A stretch of DNA of 64,000 nt from Casp-alpha2 sp036337015 (lineage in GTDB: Bacteria; Pseudomonadota; Alphaproteobacteria; Rhodospirillales; Casp-alpha2), in NCBI GenBank assembly GCA_036337015.1, contig JAYZEZ010000008.1, positions 178,329-242,328 on the forward strand. Reading direction: 5' to 3'. Positions 8,551 through 17,112 of this stretch are shown in pieces (the stretch's first letter is position 1; each line of letters opens with the position of its first letter). A program made the position numbers and the translations under genes. The notes beneath the pieces were generated by a model, which saw only the letters and a program-made list of their open reading frames with translations, was not told where the DNA came from and ran no database searches.

Positions 8551-9162
8551 ATGGAAAAATTCACAAAGATTACTGGTATTGCGGCACCCATGGATCTAAT
8601 CAATATTGATACTGACATGGTAATTCCTAAACAATATTTGACCACTATTGAACGTACAGGATTAGGAAAGGGATTATTTCATGAAATGCGTTACAATAAA
8701 GACGGAACTGAAAATCCAGATTTTGTTCTTAATAAACCGGCATACCGCAAGGCAACTATCTTAGTTGCCGGTGAAAATTTTGGTTGCGGGTCATCTCGCG
8801 AACATGCGCCTTGGGCACTATTGGATTTTGGCTTCCGGTGCATAATAGCTCCTAGCTTTGCAGATATTTTTTATAATAATTGTTTTAAGAACGGCATTCT
8901 ACCCATTCGGTTGCCTCAAAAAAGTGTAGATAGTTTAATGGAAGATGCTAATCGCGGAGCAAATGCCACAATTACAATAAATCTTGAAGAAGAAATTATT
9001 ACTAGACCTGATGGAGAAAAAATCAAGTTCAGTCTTGACGAGTTTAAAAAATACTGCTTGCTCAATGGACTTGATGATATTGGGTTAACGATGGAAAATG
9101 AAGATAAAATCTCTAGTTTTGAAAAAAACCGTTTGGCAACTCAACCATGGTTAGCAGAGTAA
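8551..9162 (+). CDS. leuD: 3-isopropylmalate dehydratase, small subunit
   Basis: Swivel-domain partner of LeuC that completes the active site. The 203-residue length and the motifs IDTDMVIPKQYL near the N-terminus, NFGCGSSREHAPWAL and FADIFYNNCFKNGILP are diagnostic. AAAGGA precedes the ATG and the gap to leuC is 22 bp. The final residues run close to the upstream limit of the leuB reading frame (next in-frame ATG six bases after the stop). Confidence 0.96.
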   Translation: MEKFTKITGIAAPMDLINIDTDMVIPKQYLTTIERTGLGKGLFHEMRYNKDGTENPDFVLNKPAYRKATILVAGENFGCGSSREHAPWALLDFGFRCIIAPSFADIFYNNCFKNGILPIRLPQKSVDSLMEDANRGANATITINLEEEIITRPDGEKIKFSLDEFKKYCLLNGLDDIGLTMENEDKISSFEKNRLATQPWLAE

Positions 9163-9168
9163 CCTTTA

Positions 9169-9375
9169 ATGGTTAACAAAATTATTATTACAGAGACAAA
9201 GCTTGAACGAATTAAAGCAGATGGATTCGAAGACGATGAGCTTAGATTTATAACAAAACAGACTGAGCTAGATGCGTTGCTTAGAAAACGGGACAAAAAT
9301 AAACAATCTACTTTAAATTCAACTTCGAGATCCGGTGCTACTAGCGAAGCCATAGAAAAAAAAGAGAGAAAAACT
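9169..9375 (+). other. Open reading segment fused in frame ahead of leuB
   Basis: Between the leuD stop and the normal LeuB start, 207 bases stay open in the leuB frame from an ATG at 9169. They would add 69 hydrophilic, Lys/Glu/Asp-rich residues (start MVNKIIITETKLERIKADGF) that I do not recognise. LeuB proteins normally lack such a part. It may be untranslated spacer, a small separate product that runs on into leuB, or a real N-terminal extension. The internal ATG at 9376 has only a weak GAGAG site, so the question is open. Confidence 0.4.
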
Positions 9376-10500
9376 ATGCCTGCTAATAAAAAACTATTAA
9401 TGCTTCCAGGTGATGGTATTGGCCCTGAAGTTATTAGCCAAGTTAGGCGTGTAATCGACTGGATGGATAAAGCTCGCCATATTTCTTTTGATATTAAAGA
9501 AGATCTAATTGGTGGAGCTTGTTATGATGAGCATGGCTGCTCCATAACTGATAATACAATGGCTGATGCTATGAGCGTTGATGCTGTTTTATTAGGTGCT
9601 GTTGGTGGTCCAAAATGGGATAAAATTGCTCGTCACCATCGCCCTGAACAAGGTTTGCTTAGACTGCGCAAAGAGATGGATTTATTTGCAAATTTAAGAC
9701 CAGCTATTGTTTTTCCTGCTTTGGCAAAAGCCTCGAGCTTAAAAACTGACCTGGTTACAGGACTGGATCTACTTATAATCCGCGAATTAACAAGCGGTGT
9801 ATATTTTGGCGAACCCCGTGGTATCGAAAATATGGATCATGGAGAAAAACGTGCCGTTGACACACAAGTTTATACTTCTTCAGAAATAGATCGTGTCTGT
9901 CGACTCGCTTTTGAAATGGCACGTAAAAGACAAAGTCGCGTGACATCCGTTGAAAAAGCAAATGTTATGGAGACTGGGATTCTATGGCGAGAAATTGCAA
10001 CAAAAGTCCATAAAGAAAGTTACGAAGATATAAATTTAAATCATATGTATGCTGATAATTGTGCCATGCAGTTAGTACGTCAACCCAAACAGTTTGATGT
10101 TATTGTAACTGATAATCTTTTTGGTGATGTTCTATCTGATTGTGCTGCAATGCTAACAGGGTCACTGGGTATGTTGCCATCTGCATCTCTAGGAATACAA
10201 GATGAAAGTGGCCGAAGAAAAGCCATGTATGAGCCTGTACATGGCACTGCACCAGATATCGCTGGTCAAGGAAAAGCCAACCCTTTAGCTATGATCCTCA
10301 GCTACGCAATGTGCTTGCGATATTCCTTCGATATGGAGGAAGACGCTAGTATTTTAGAGGCTGCTGTCCAAGCCGTCCTGGAAAGCGGTATTAGAACAGG
10401 TGACATCATGCAACCCGGTATGGAACTAGTCTCTTGCGAACAAATGGGAGAAGCTGTAATCACTGAACTTAAATTGATGGAACAAGGGTTCTCTTTGTAA
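9376..10500 (+). CDS. leuB: 3-isopropylmalate dehydrogenase
   Basis: NAD-dependent oxidative decarboxylation of 3-isopropylmalate, the third leucine-specific step. From the ATG at 9376 the product has 374 residues, the usual size, starting MPANKKLLMLPGDGIGPEV. Family signatures are LGAVGGPKWD, RPEQGLLRLRKEM, RELTSGVYFG, the catalytic SVEKANVMETG segment, and DNLFGDVLSDCAAMLTGSLG with the Mg-binding aspartates. GEPRGIE and EPVHGTAPDIAGQGKANP are also intact. An in-frame upstream segment could lengthen it to 443 residues (separate entry). Confidence 0.94.
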   Translation: MPANKKLLMLPGDGIGPEVISQVRRVIDWMDKARHISFDIKEDLIGGACYDEHGCSITDNTMADAMSVDAVLLGAVGGPKWDKIARHHRPEQGLLRLRKEMDLFANLRPAIVFPALAKASSLKTDLVTGLDLLIIRELTSGVYFGEPRGIENMDHGEKRAVDTQVYTSSEIDRVCRLAFEMARKRQSRVTSVEKANVMETGILWREIATKVHKESYEDINLNHMYADNCAMQLVRQPKQFDVIVTDNLFGDVLSDCAAMLTGSLGMLPSASLGIQDESGRRKAMYEPVHGTAPDIAGQGKANPLAMILSYAMCLRYSFDMEEDASILEAAVQAVLESGIRTGDIMQPGMELVSCEQMGEAVITELKLMEQGFSL

Positions 10501-10536
10501 TTTTTCAACTACAAAAGACCCAAGGAGTTCTTTTTT

Positions 10537-11556
10537 ATGGGATACAAAGTCGCTGTAGTAGGTGCAACTGGTAACGTTGGCCGCGAAGTACTAAGTATAA
10601 TGGAAGAACGTCAGTTTCCTGCCGATGAAATCGTAGCTCTTGCTTCTGAACGCTCTGCAGGAATGGAAGTAAGCTACGGCAATGATAAAACACTAAAAGT
10701 ACAGAATCTTACAGAATTTAATTTTGATGGTATAGACATTGTCTTATCGTCACCTGGTGCCCAAGTTTCTGCTAAATACAGTCCAAAAGCAGCAAAAGCA
10801 GGTGCAATTGTAATAGACAATACATCCCAATTCAGAATGGAACCTGATATACCATTGATTGTGCCTGAGGTTAACCCAGAGGCAATCGAAGGATATACAC
10901 AACGCAATATCATTGCTAACCCTAATTGTTCAACAATCCAATTGGTTGCCGTTCTGAAACCTCTTCATGATCTCGCCCCAATAAACCGTGTGGTTGTTTC
11001 CACTTATCAATCAACGTCTGGTGGAGGGAAAGCACACATGGACGAGCTTTTTAATCAGACAAAAGGAATCTTCATCAACGAACCAATAACTAATACTCAA
11101 GAAAACTTTACTAAACAGATTGCCTTTAACGTTATTCCCCATATCGATGTCTTTATGGATAGCGGTGACACCAAGGAAGAGTGGAAGATGATAGCTGAAA
11201 CAAAAAAAATTTTAGATCCTGATATAAAGTTAACCGCAACTTGTGTTCGGGTGCCAGTTTTTATAGGTCATGCTGAGGCAATAAATGTAGAATTTGATAG
11301 GAATATATCAGAAAAACAAATTCGCGACGCTTTAGAGTCCACACAAGGTATCGTTGTTGTAGATCATCGCGCTGATGAAGGTTATGTCACACCTGCTGAA
11401 TGTGCCGGCGAGGATGCCGTTTATGTCAGTCGGATCCGTATGGATTCTACAATTGATAATGGTGTGAATATTTGGGCAGTAGCTGATAACCTACGGAAAG
11501 GAGCCGCATTAAATACTGTGCAGATCGCTGAAGAATTAATAAGATCTTATATATAA
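10537..11556 (+). CDS. asd: Aspartate-semialdehyde dehydrogenase
   Basis: Reduces aspartyl phosphate to aspartate semialdehyde, the branch point to lysine/DAP, threonine and methionine; it therefore feeds DapF encoded at the left of the window. The 339-residue product has the NADP fold start VAVVGATGNVGREVL, the active-site cysteine in ANPNCSTIQ, and the STYQSTSGGGKAHMDEL segment. AAGGAG lies at 10520-10525, 11 nt before the ATG. It is the last gene of the rplS-leuCDB-asd run; 155 bp without a gene follow. Confidence 0.96.
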   Translation: MGYKVAVVGATGNVGREVLSIMEERQFPADEIVALASERSAGMEVSYGNDKTLKVQNLTEFNFDGIDIVLSSPGAQVSAKYSPKAAKAGAIVIDNTSQFRMEPDIPLIVPEVNPEAIEGYTQRNIIANPNCSTIQLVAVLKPLHDLAPINRVVVSTYQSTSGGGKAHMDELFNQTKGIFINEPITNTQENFTKQIAFNVIPHIDVFMDSGDTKEEWKMIAETKKILDPDIKLTATCVRVPVFIGHAEAINVEFDRNISEKQIRDALESTQGIVVVDHRADEGYVTPAECAGEDAVYVSRIRMDSTIDNGVNIWAVADNLRKGAALNTVQIAEELIRSYI

Positions 11557-11711
11557 GTGGTTGACATTTTATAGAACTACGTTCACGCCATACACAAATT
11601 TTAGTAATTAATTTTAAATTAATATAACCAAAAGATTTAGTTTGGATAGGTCAATTACTACAGATTTAATTAGGTTTTACCTTGAAAGTCCGTATTATGG
11701 AGAATTAAGAG

Positions 11712-12584
11712 ATGGCAAAACCAATAAGGCCGAGACGCTCTGTTTTATATATGCCAGGATCTAATTCTAGGGCACTAGAGAAGGGTCGCACACTTGCTGC
11801 AGATGCTTTAATTTTTGACCTCGAAGATGCCGTAGCACCTAATGCCAAAATAATAGCTAGAGATCAAATTCGTGATGCTATACGCCAAGGTGGTTATGGA
11901 AATCGACAACTAATCGTCCGAGCTAATGGTGTAGATACACCTTGGGGCCTAGACGATATAAAAGACATCGCCACTATGGGTGCCGATGCTATTTTATTAC
12001 CTAAAGTAGAAAGTGCTTTGTCAATTCAAAAAGCAGAAGAAATCATTTCTATTGCCGGTGCACCTGATAACCTATCAATTTGGTGCATGATGGAAACACC
12101 ATTAGGGATTCTACACGCTGAAGAGATTGCCCATGCTAGCCAAAGAGTAGAAGCACTTGTTTTGGGCACATCTGACCTAGCAAAGGACCTTCAATGCTCA
12201 CACTCAACTGACAGATTAGCATTTCTAACTTCACTGGGTTTATGCATACTTGCAGCGCGTGCTGCTGGCATAGCTATTTTAGATGGTGTACATTTAAACC
12301 TTGATGATGATGATGGTTTTGAAGCTGCTTGCGTTCAGGGTCGGGAATGGGGATTTGACGGAAAAACGTTGATACACCCTAAGACAATCGAAACTGCCAA
12401 CAGAATATTTTCTCCATCTATAGAAGACGTAGAGTGGTCAAAAAAAATCATATCCGCCCACACTGAAGCTTTGGAAAAAGGGGTTGGAGTTGTTGTTGTA
12501 GATGGAAAACTAATAGAGAACTTACACGTAACCAATGCAGAAAGACTGGTATTAATGGCTAAAGCCATAGAAGAAATGAAATAA
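11712..12584 (+). CDS. CoA ester lyase of the HpcH/HpaI (CitE) family
   Basis: TIM-barrel Mg-dependent enzyme of the citrate lyase beta / malyl-CoA lyase group. The 290-residue product shows RRSVLYMPGSN, DLEDAVAP with the first acidic residues, VRANGVDTPWG, the metal-binding METPLGIL and GTSDLAKDL. Relatives include malyl-CoA / beta-methylmalyl-CoA lyases and malyl-CoA thioesterases, and the sequence alone does not decide the substrate. Its stop is one base before the sdhC start, so it is probably co-translated with succinate dehydrogenase. That fits a role beside the C4 part of the TCA cycle. Confidence 0.85.
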   Translation: MAKPIRPRRSVLYMPGSNSRALEKGRTLAADALIFDLEDAVAPNAKIIARDQIRDAIRQGGYGNRQLIVRANGVDTPWGLDDIKDIATMGADAILLPKVESALSIQKAEEIISIAGAPDNLSIWCMMETPLGILHAEEIAHASQRVEALVLGTSDLAKDLQCSHSTDRLAFLTSLGLCILAARAAGIAILDGVHLNLDDDDGFEAACVQGREWGFDGKTLIHPKTIETANRIFSPSIEDVEWSKKIISAHTEALEKGVGVVVVDGKLIENLHVTNAERLVLMAKAIEEMK

Positions 12585-12585
12585 C

Positions 12586-12999
12586 ATGAAACCCAGTAAA
12601 AATATAGCTTCAGGTAGCAGGCCACTTTCGCCTCATCTTCAGGTGTACCGACCACAGATTACTTCAATGCTTTCAATACTTCACCGTATCACCGGCATAG
12701 GACTCTGTGCAGGAGCTCTTTTACTTACTTGCTGGATTGGTTCAGCTACTTACGGGGCCGAAACATTTTATAGAGCACAGGAAATTTTAACATCTTTGTT
12801 TGGTCAGCTAATTTTATTAAGTTTGACTATTGCATTTTATTATCACCTAGCTAACGGCATTCGCCATTTGGCTTGGGACGTTGGTTGGGGTTTTGAAATC
12901 AACAAACTCAACTTTACAGGCATTGCCGTAATATTATTCACCATAATCATGACAAGCCTTACTTTTCTTTTCGGTTTCTGGTTGGCGGAGGTGAATTAA
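12586..12999 (+). CDS. sdhC: Succinate dehydrogenase cytochrome b556 subunit
   Basis: Membrane anchor of complex II that binds haem b and ubiquinone with SdhD. The 137-residue product has the family start RPLSPHLQVYRPQITSMLSI, LHRITG, three predicted membrane helices, and the haem-ligand region YHLANGIRHLAWD. The start ATG follows the preceding stop after a single base, and its stop overlaps the sdhD start as TAATG, so the operon is tightly coupled. Confidence 0.95.
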   Translation: MKPSKNIASGSRPLSPHLQVYRPQITSMLSILHRITGIGLCAGALLLTCWIGSATYGAETFYRAQEILTSLFGQLILLSLTIAFYYHLANGIRHLAWDVGWGFEINKLNFTGIAVILFTIIMTSLTFLFGFWLAEVN

Positions 13000-13382
13000 T
13001 GGAATTCAGATCTACGTTGAGAAAAGTTCGTGGCCACGGCCTATCTACTGAGGGTGGTGTGGCTAATTGGTGGGCACAACGTATGACGGCAATCGCTCTA
13101 ATACCATTAACTATATGGTTTGTAATTTCTTTTATTTCCTTGATTGAAGCAGATTATAATACTTTTATCCAATGGATAAAAACAGGTGGAAACTCTGTAT
13201 TCTTAATCCTCCTAGCTATTGCCATCTATCACCATGGACAATTAGGATTACAGGTTATTATAGAAGACTATATTAAAAATGAATCGGTACATTTCATAAC
13301 TTTAATTACTGTCAAATTAGGATCGTTTTTTCTTGCCGTTTATACAATTTTTTCTATTGCCCGTCTGACTTTCGGAACTTGA
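12999..13382 (+). CDS. sdhD: Succinate dehydrogenase hydrophobic anchor subunit
   Basis: Second membrane subunit of complex II. The 127-residue product has three predicted membrane helices. The start region GVANWWAQRMTAIALIPLT and YHHGQLGLQVIIEDY (haem/quinone region) are typical of alphaproteobacterial SdhD. It overlaps sdhC by one base and is followed by sdhA after six bases. Confidence 0.94.
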   Translation: MEFRSTLRKVRGHGLSTEGGVANWWAQRMTAIALIPLTIWFVISFISLIEADYNTFIQWIKTGGNSVFLILLAIAIYHHGQLGLQVIIEDYIKNESVHFITLITVKLGSFFLAVYTIFSIARLTFGT

Positions 13383-13388
13383 AACTTT

Positions 13389-15179
13389 ATGGCTGAAGCA
13401 TATCCCATTACCGAGCATAAATATGACGTCATTGTAATTGGTGCTGGTGGTTCTGGACTGCGAGCAACAATGGGTCTTGCATCTGCAGGTCTAAAAACAG
13501 CCTGTATTTCCAAGGTCTTCCCAACTCGATCACACACAGTTGCAGCTCAAGGTGGAATTGGAGCTGCGCTTGGTAACATGGCAGAAGATAACTGGCGTTG
13601 GCACATGTATGATACTGTTAAGGGATCTGACTGGTTGGGAGATCAAGATGCTATTGAATATATGTGTCGTGAAGCTGTGCCAGCGATCTATGAACTAGAA
13701 CATTTTGGTGTACCATTTTCTCGAACACCTGAAGGTAAAATATACCAACGACCATTTGGCGGACATATGCGAAATTTTGGAGAAGCGCCAGTACAACGTG
13801 CGTGTGCAGCGGCTGACCGAACAGGACACGCAATATTACACACTCTTTACCAACAAAGTCTAAAGCAGAATGCAGAGTTTTTTATTGAATATTTTGCAAT
13901 AGACTTAATTATGAGTGTTGATGGAGTATGTCAGGGAGTAGTTTCTTGGAATCTAGACGATGGTTCTATCCATCGATTCCATGCAAATCTTGTTGTACTG
14001 GCAACTGGTGGTTATGGAAGAAGCTACTTTTCTTGTACATCAGCACACACTTGTACAGGTGATGGTAATGGTATGATAGCACGTGCTGGTTTGCCATTAC
14101 AGGATCAGGAATTTGTTCAATTTCATCCCACTGGAATTTATGGCTCAGGATGTTTGATTACTGAAGGAGCTCGTGGAGAAGGCGGATACCTAACAAATTC
14201 AGAAGGAGAACGGTTTATGGAGCGCTATGCCCCAACTGCTAAAGATCTAGCAAGCCGGGATGTTGTAAGTCGTTCTATGACCATAGAGATTCTTGAAGGC
14301 AGAGGTGTGGGCGTAGATAAAGATCATATTTATTTACACCTTGAACATTTAGGTGCTGATCTTCTTAACCAAAGGCTTCCTGGTATTATTGAATCTTCTA
14401 AAATTTTTTCAGGAACCGATCCTACAAAGGATCCAATACCCGTACTTCCAACGGTTCATTATAATATGGGCGGCATACCAACCAATTATCATGGTGAAGT
14501 GCTCAAGCCAACAAAGGATGACCCTGATTCTATTGCTGAAGGACTGATGGCTATAGGCGAATGTGCCTGTTCTTCAGTACATGGAGCTAATCGTCTCGGA
14601 ACCAATTCACTCTTAGACTTAGTCGTATTTGGACGTGCCGCAGCATTAAAAGCTTCTGAGCTAATTCGTCCTGGCCAACCTTTAAAAACCTTAGCACCGG
14701 ATAGTGCTGATCGCGCCATAGACCGCTTAGACCAGCTTCGCAATGCTAATGGTGACATTCGCACCAGTGAGATCCGCCTTTCTATGCAGCGCGTAATGCA
14801 AAACAACGCAGCAGTTTTCAGAAACTCAAAAGTTCTAGCTGAAGGAGTTCAGGAAATTGATTCAATAGCTTCTTCAATCTCTGAAATACAACTATCTGAT
14901 CGCTCTTTAATATGGAACTCAGATCTGGTCGAAGCTTTAGAGCTCGAGAATTTGATGGCTTGTTCCCTTGCAACTATCTACTCGGCTAATGCTAGAAAAG
15001 AAAGCAGGGGTGCTCATGCTCACGAAGATTTTCCGAATAGAGATGATCAAAATTGGATGAAACACTCGTTAGCTTGGATTGATTCCAATGGAAATGTTAG
15101 TATGTATTACCGCCCAGTACACACTTGGACTTTAACTGATGAGGTCGATTATATTGCTCCAAAAGCTAGGGTTTATTAA
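13389..15179 (+). CDS. sdhA: Succinate dehydrogenase flavoprotein subunit
   Basis: Catalytic subunit that oxidises succinate to fumarate with covalent FAD and passes electrons to SdhB. The 596-residue length is standard. Visible are the dinucleotide-binding start DVIVIGAGGSGLRA, the FAD-attachment histidine in RSHTVAAQGGIGAA, the substrate region QFHPTGIYGSG, TEGARGEGGYL, the catalytic arginine region and GANRLGTNSLLDLVVFG near residue 400. A typical C-terminus ends RPVHTWTLTDEVDYIAPK. The gap to sdhB is only three bases. Confidence 0.98.
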   Translation: MAEAYPITEHKYDVIVIGAGGSGLRATMGLASAGLKTACISKVFPTRSHTVAAQGGIGAALGNMAEDNWRWHMYDTVKGSDWLGDQDAIEYMCREAVPAIYELEHFGVPFSRTPEGKIYQRPFGGHMRNFGEAPVQRACAAADRTGHAILHTLYQQSLKQNAEFFIEYFAIDLIMSVDGVCQGVVSWNLDDGSIHRFHANLVVLATGGYGRSYFSCTSAHTCTGDGNGMIARAGLPLQDQEFVQFHPTGIYGSGCLITEGARGEGGYLTNSEGERFMERYAPTAKDLASRDVVSRSMTIEILEGRGVGVDKDHIYLHLEHLGADLLNQRLPGIIESSKIFSGTDPTKDPIPVLPTVHYNMGGIPTNYHGEVLKPTKDDPDSIAEGLMAIGECACSSVHGANRLGTNSLLDLVVFGRAAALKASELIRPGQPLKTLAPDSADRAIDRLDQLRNANGDIRTSEIRLSMQRVMQNNAAVFRNSKVLAEGVQEIDSIASSISEIQLSDRSLIWNSDLVEALELENLMACSLATIYSANARKESRGAHAHEDFPNRDDQNWMKHSLAWIDSNGNVSMYYRPVHTWTLTDEVDYIAPKARVY

Positions 15180-15182
15180 AAC

Positions 15183-15971
15183 ATGGTCGAATTCACCCTT
15201 CCGAAAAACTCAAAGATAGTCAAGGGTAAGACTATATCTGCAAAAAATAATCCAAATAAAGTTCGTAACTTTAAAATCTACCGTTGGGATCCAGAAGCTG
15301 GGGAAAACCCGCGTTGGGATACCTACCAGGTTGATATGGATAATTGCGGTCCGATGATACTTGACGCAATGATTAAAATAAAAAATGAAATGGATTCTAC
15401 TTTAACTTTCCGTCGTTCATGTCGTGAGGGGGTATGTGGCTCTTGTGCTTTCAACATAGGCAATAAGAATGGTGGGACTAATACACTAGCTTGTATTAAA
15501 CCTATTGAGGAGATAAAAGGCGATATAACTATCTCACCTTTACCACACATGCCAGTTATAAAGGACCTGGTTGCTGATTTGAGTGTACCTTATGCCCAAT
15601 ATACCTCAATCAAACCCTGGTTGCAGGCAGATACCCCACCACCTCCAGGTGAACGACTACAAAGCCCTGAAGAGCGTGAAAAATTAGATGGTTTGTGGGA
15701 ATGCATCTTATGCTTTTGTTGTCAGACAAGCTGTCCCAGTTATTGGTGGAACGGTGACCGCTATCTAGGTCCAGCTATATTACTACAAGCATACCGTTGG
15801 TTAATCGATTCGCGTGATGAAGCTACAGGTTCTCGTCTTGATGACCTAGATGATCCGTTTAAAATTTACAGATGCCACACAATTATGAATTGCACCAACA
15901 CTTGTCCAAAAGGTCTCAACCCTGGGAAAGCCATAGGAGAGATAAAAAAATCGTTAGTCAAAAGGCGATAA
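15183..15971 (+). CDS. sdhB: Succinate dehydrogenase iron-sulfur subunit
   Basis: Electron-transfer subunit of complex II with three clusters. The [2Fe-2S] site is CREGVCGSC with a later LAC, the [4Fe-4S] site is CILCFCC, and the [3Fe-4S] site is formed by CHTIMNCTNTCPKG. The 262-residue size is normal. It ends the sdhCDAB operon and converges on a small minus-strand gene only 14 bases away, leaving little room for a terminator. Confidence 0.98.
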   Translation: MVEFTLPKNSKIVKGKTISAKNNPNKVRNFKIYRWDPEAGENPRWDTYQVDMDNCGPMILDAMIKIKNEMDSTLTFRRSCREGVCGSCAFNIGNKNGGTNTLACIKPIEEIKGDITISPLPHMPVIKDLVADLSVPYAQYTSIKPWLQADTPPPPGERLQSPEEREKLDGLWECILCFCCQTSCPSYWWNGDRYLGPAILLQAYRWLIDSRDEATGSRLDDLDDPFKIYRCHTIMNCTNTCPKGLNPGKAIGEIKKSLVKRR

Positions 15972-15985
15972 TTCGTAACAATCTC

Positions 15986-16192
15986 TCACGACAAATCTAT
16001 AGTACCGTTGATGTCTGTACTCACGCCCAAAGATTTAATTGAAAGCGTTACCTTTGCGTCTATGGATTCATCACCCTTTAGAGTTCCGTTTTCTAGGGCC
16101 ACACGAACGGCACCTTCAATTTCACGCTGGGAAGTTACACCAACATTCTTCAGGAATTTACGTATTTGGATATTAAGTATTTCTTCATTCAA
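15986..16192 (-). CDS. Small DUF6494 family protein
   Basis: A 68-residue cytosolic protein that I recognise as the DUF6494 type: start MNEEILNIQIRKFLKNVGVT, SQREIEGAVR, then a beta-rich end with alternating hydrophobic residues. Its function is unknown. AGGAGG lies 10 nt before the ATG, which supports real translation. It follows the sterol-desaturase gene on the same strand after 36 bp, so the two are probably co-transcribed and converge on sdhB. Confidence 0.8.
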   Translation of the reverse strand: MNEEILNIQIRKFLKNVGVTSQREIEGAVRVALENGTLKGDESIDAKVTLSIKSLGVSTDINGTIDLS

Positions 16193-16228
16193 GGCCGCCT
16201 CCTATAAATTTTTCTCAATCTTTTCGGT

Positions 16229-17047
16229 TTAAACCTTTTCTTCTGAACCTAAGATAAAGGGTTGGATTAACATACGATGCAAGTGGAGGTCATTGGGAGT
16301 ACGAAATTGGCTAATACCTATAAGCATCTCTTTATGACCGTTCTCTGGTTGAGCTCTATAAGTAAGAAAAAGATAGTCCCACCAGGGAAGATTAAACCCA
16401 AAATTTGCGTTTGTTTCTTTTGGTATAACGGAATGATGCACTCTATGCATATCCGGCGTGACAATAAAATAGCGCAATACAAGATCTAAGGATCGGGGTA
16501 GTTTGATATTTGCATGATTAAATAATGAGGTAGCGTTTAAAAGCACCTCAAAAATTAATACTGCTTCAGCTGGTACACCAATTAGAAAAATTGCTATCAT
16601 TTTAATTGCAATGGATAAAAAAATCTCAACTGGATGAAACCTGATGCCAGTACTCACATCAAAGTCTTGATCGGCGTGATGCATTCGATGGAATCGCCAT
16701 AATATAGGTATCTTATGAAATAGTATATGTTGGATATAGATTATTAAGTCCAATATTATCAAACATATGATGACATCTAATCCAGACATCACAGAGATCA
16801 TATTAAACATTCCCCAACCACGTTCCTCAGAGAGAACTGCAAATGCAACTGGCAACATTGGAAAGACAATACCTACAAAAACTGAATTGAACACTACTAT
16901 CCCCAAATTGGAATACCAGCGAACGGATTTTGATTGTGATAATGCTCGCCTAGGTAGAATGAGCTCACACACGGTAAGTACAGAAAATATGCCTAAAAAA
17001 AAGCTCAACCTAACACTATTTTCAAAATTTAGGATAAAATCTACCAT
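16229..17047 (-). CDS. Sterol desaturase / fatty acid hydroxylase family membrane protein
   Basis: Integral-membrane di-iron oxygenase of 272 residues. The histidine clusters are H107-x3-H111, H120-x2-H123-H124, H138, H178 and H201-x2-H204-H205, matching the HxxxH, HxxHH, HxxHH pattern of the superfamily. Four or five hydrophobic segments surround them. The substrate cannot be told from sequence; in bacteria the family acts on sterols, carotenoids, hopanoids or fatty acyl chains, and some members are ether-lipid enzymes. The N-terminal ERGWG and SLFNHANI motifs resemble bacterial homologues often annotated simply as sterol desaturase. It is divergent from zapE. Confidence 0.85.
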   Translation of the reverse strand: MVDFILNFENSVRLSFFLGIFSVLTVCELILPRRALSQSKSVRWYSNLGIVVFNSVFVGIVFPMLPVAFAVLSEERGWGMFNMISVMSGLDVIICLIILDLIIYIQHILFHKIPILWRFHRMHHADQDFDVSTGIRFHPVEIFLSIAIKMIAIFLIGVPAEAVLIFEVLLNATSLFNHANIKLPRSLDLVLRYFIVTPDMHRVHHSVIPKETNANFGFNLPWWDYLFLTYRAQPENGHKEMLIGISQFRTPNDLHLHRMLIQPFILGSEEKV

Positions 17048-17112
17048 CTATCTTTTCAAAGACTTCTAACTTTATTTCAAGAATTTAAAGTCATATGATT
17101 ATAAGGGAAAAG

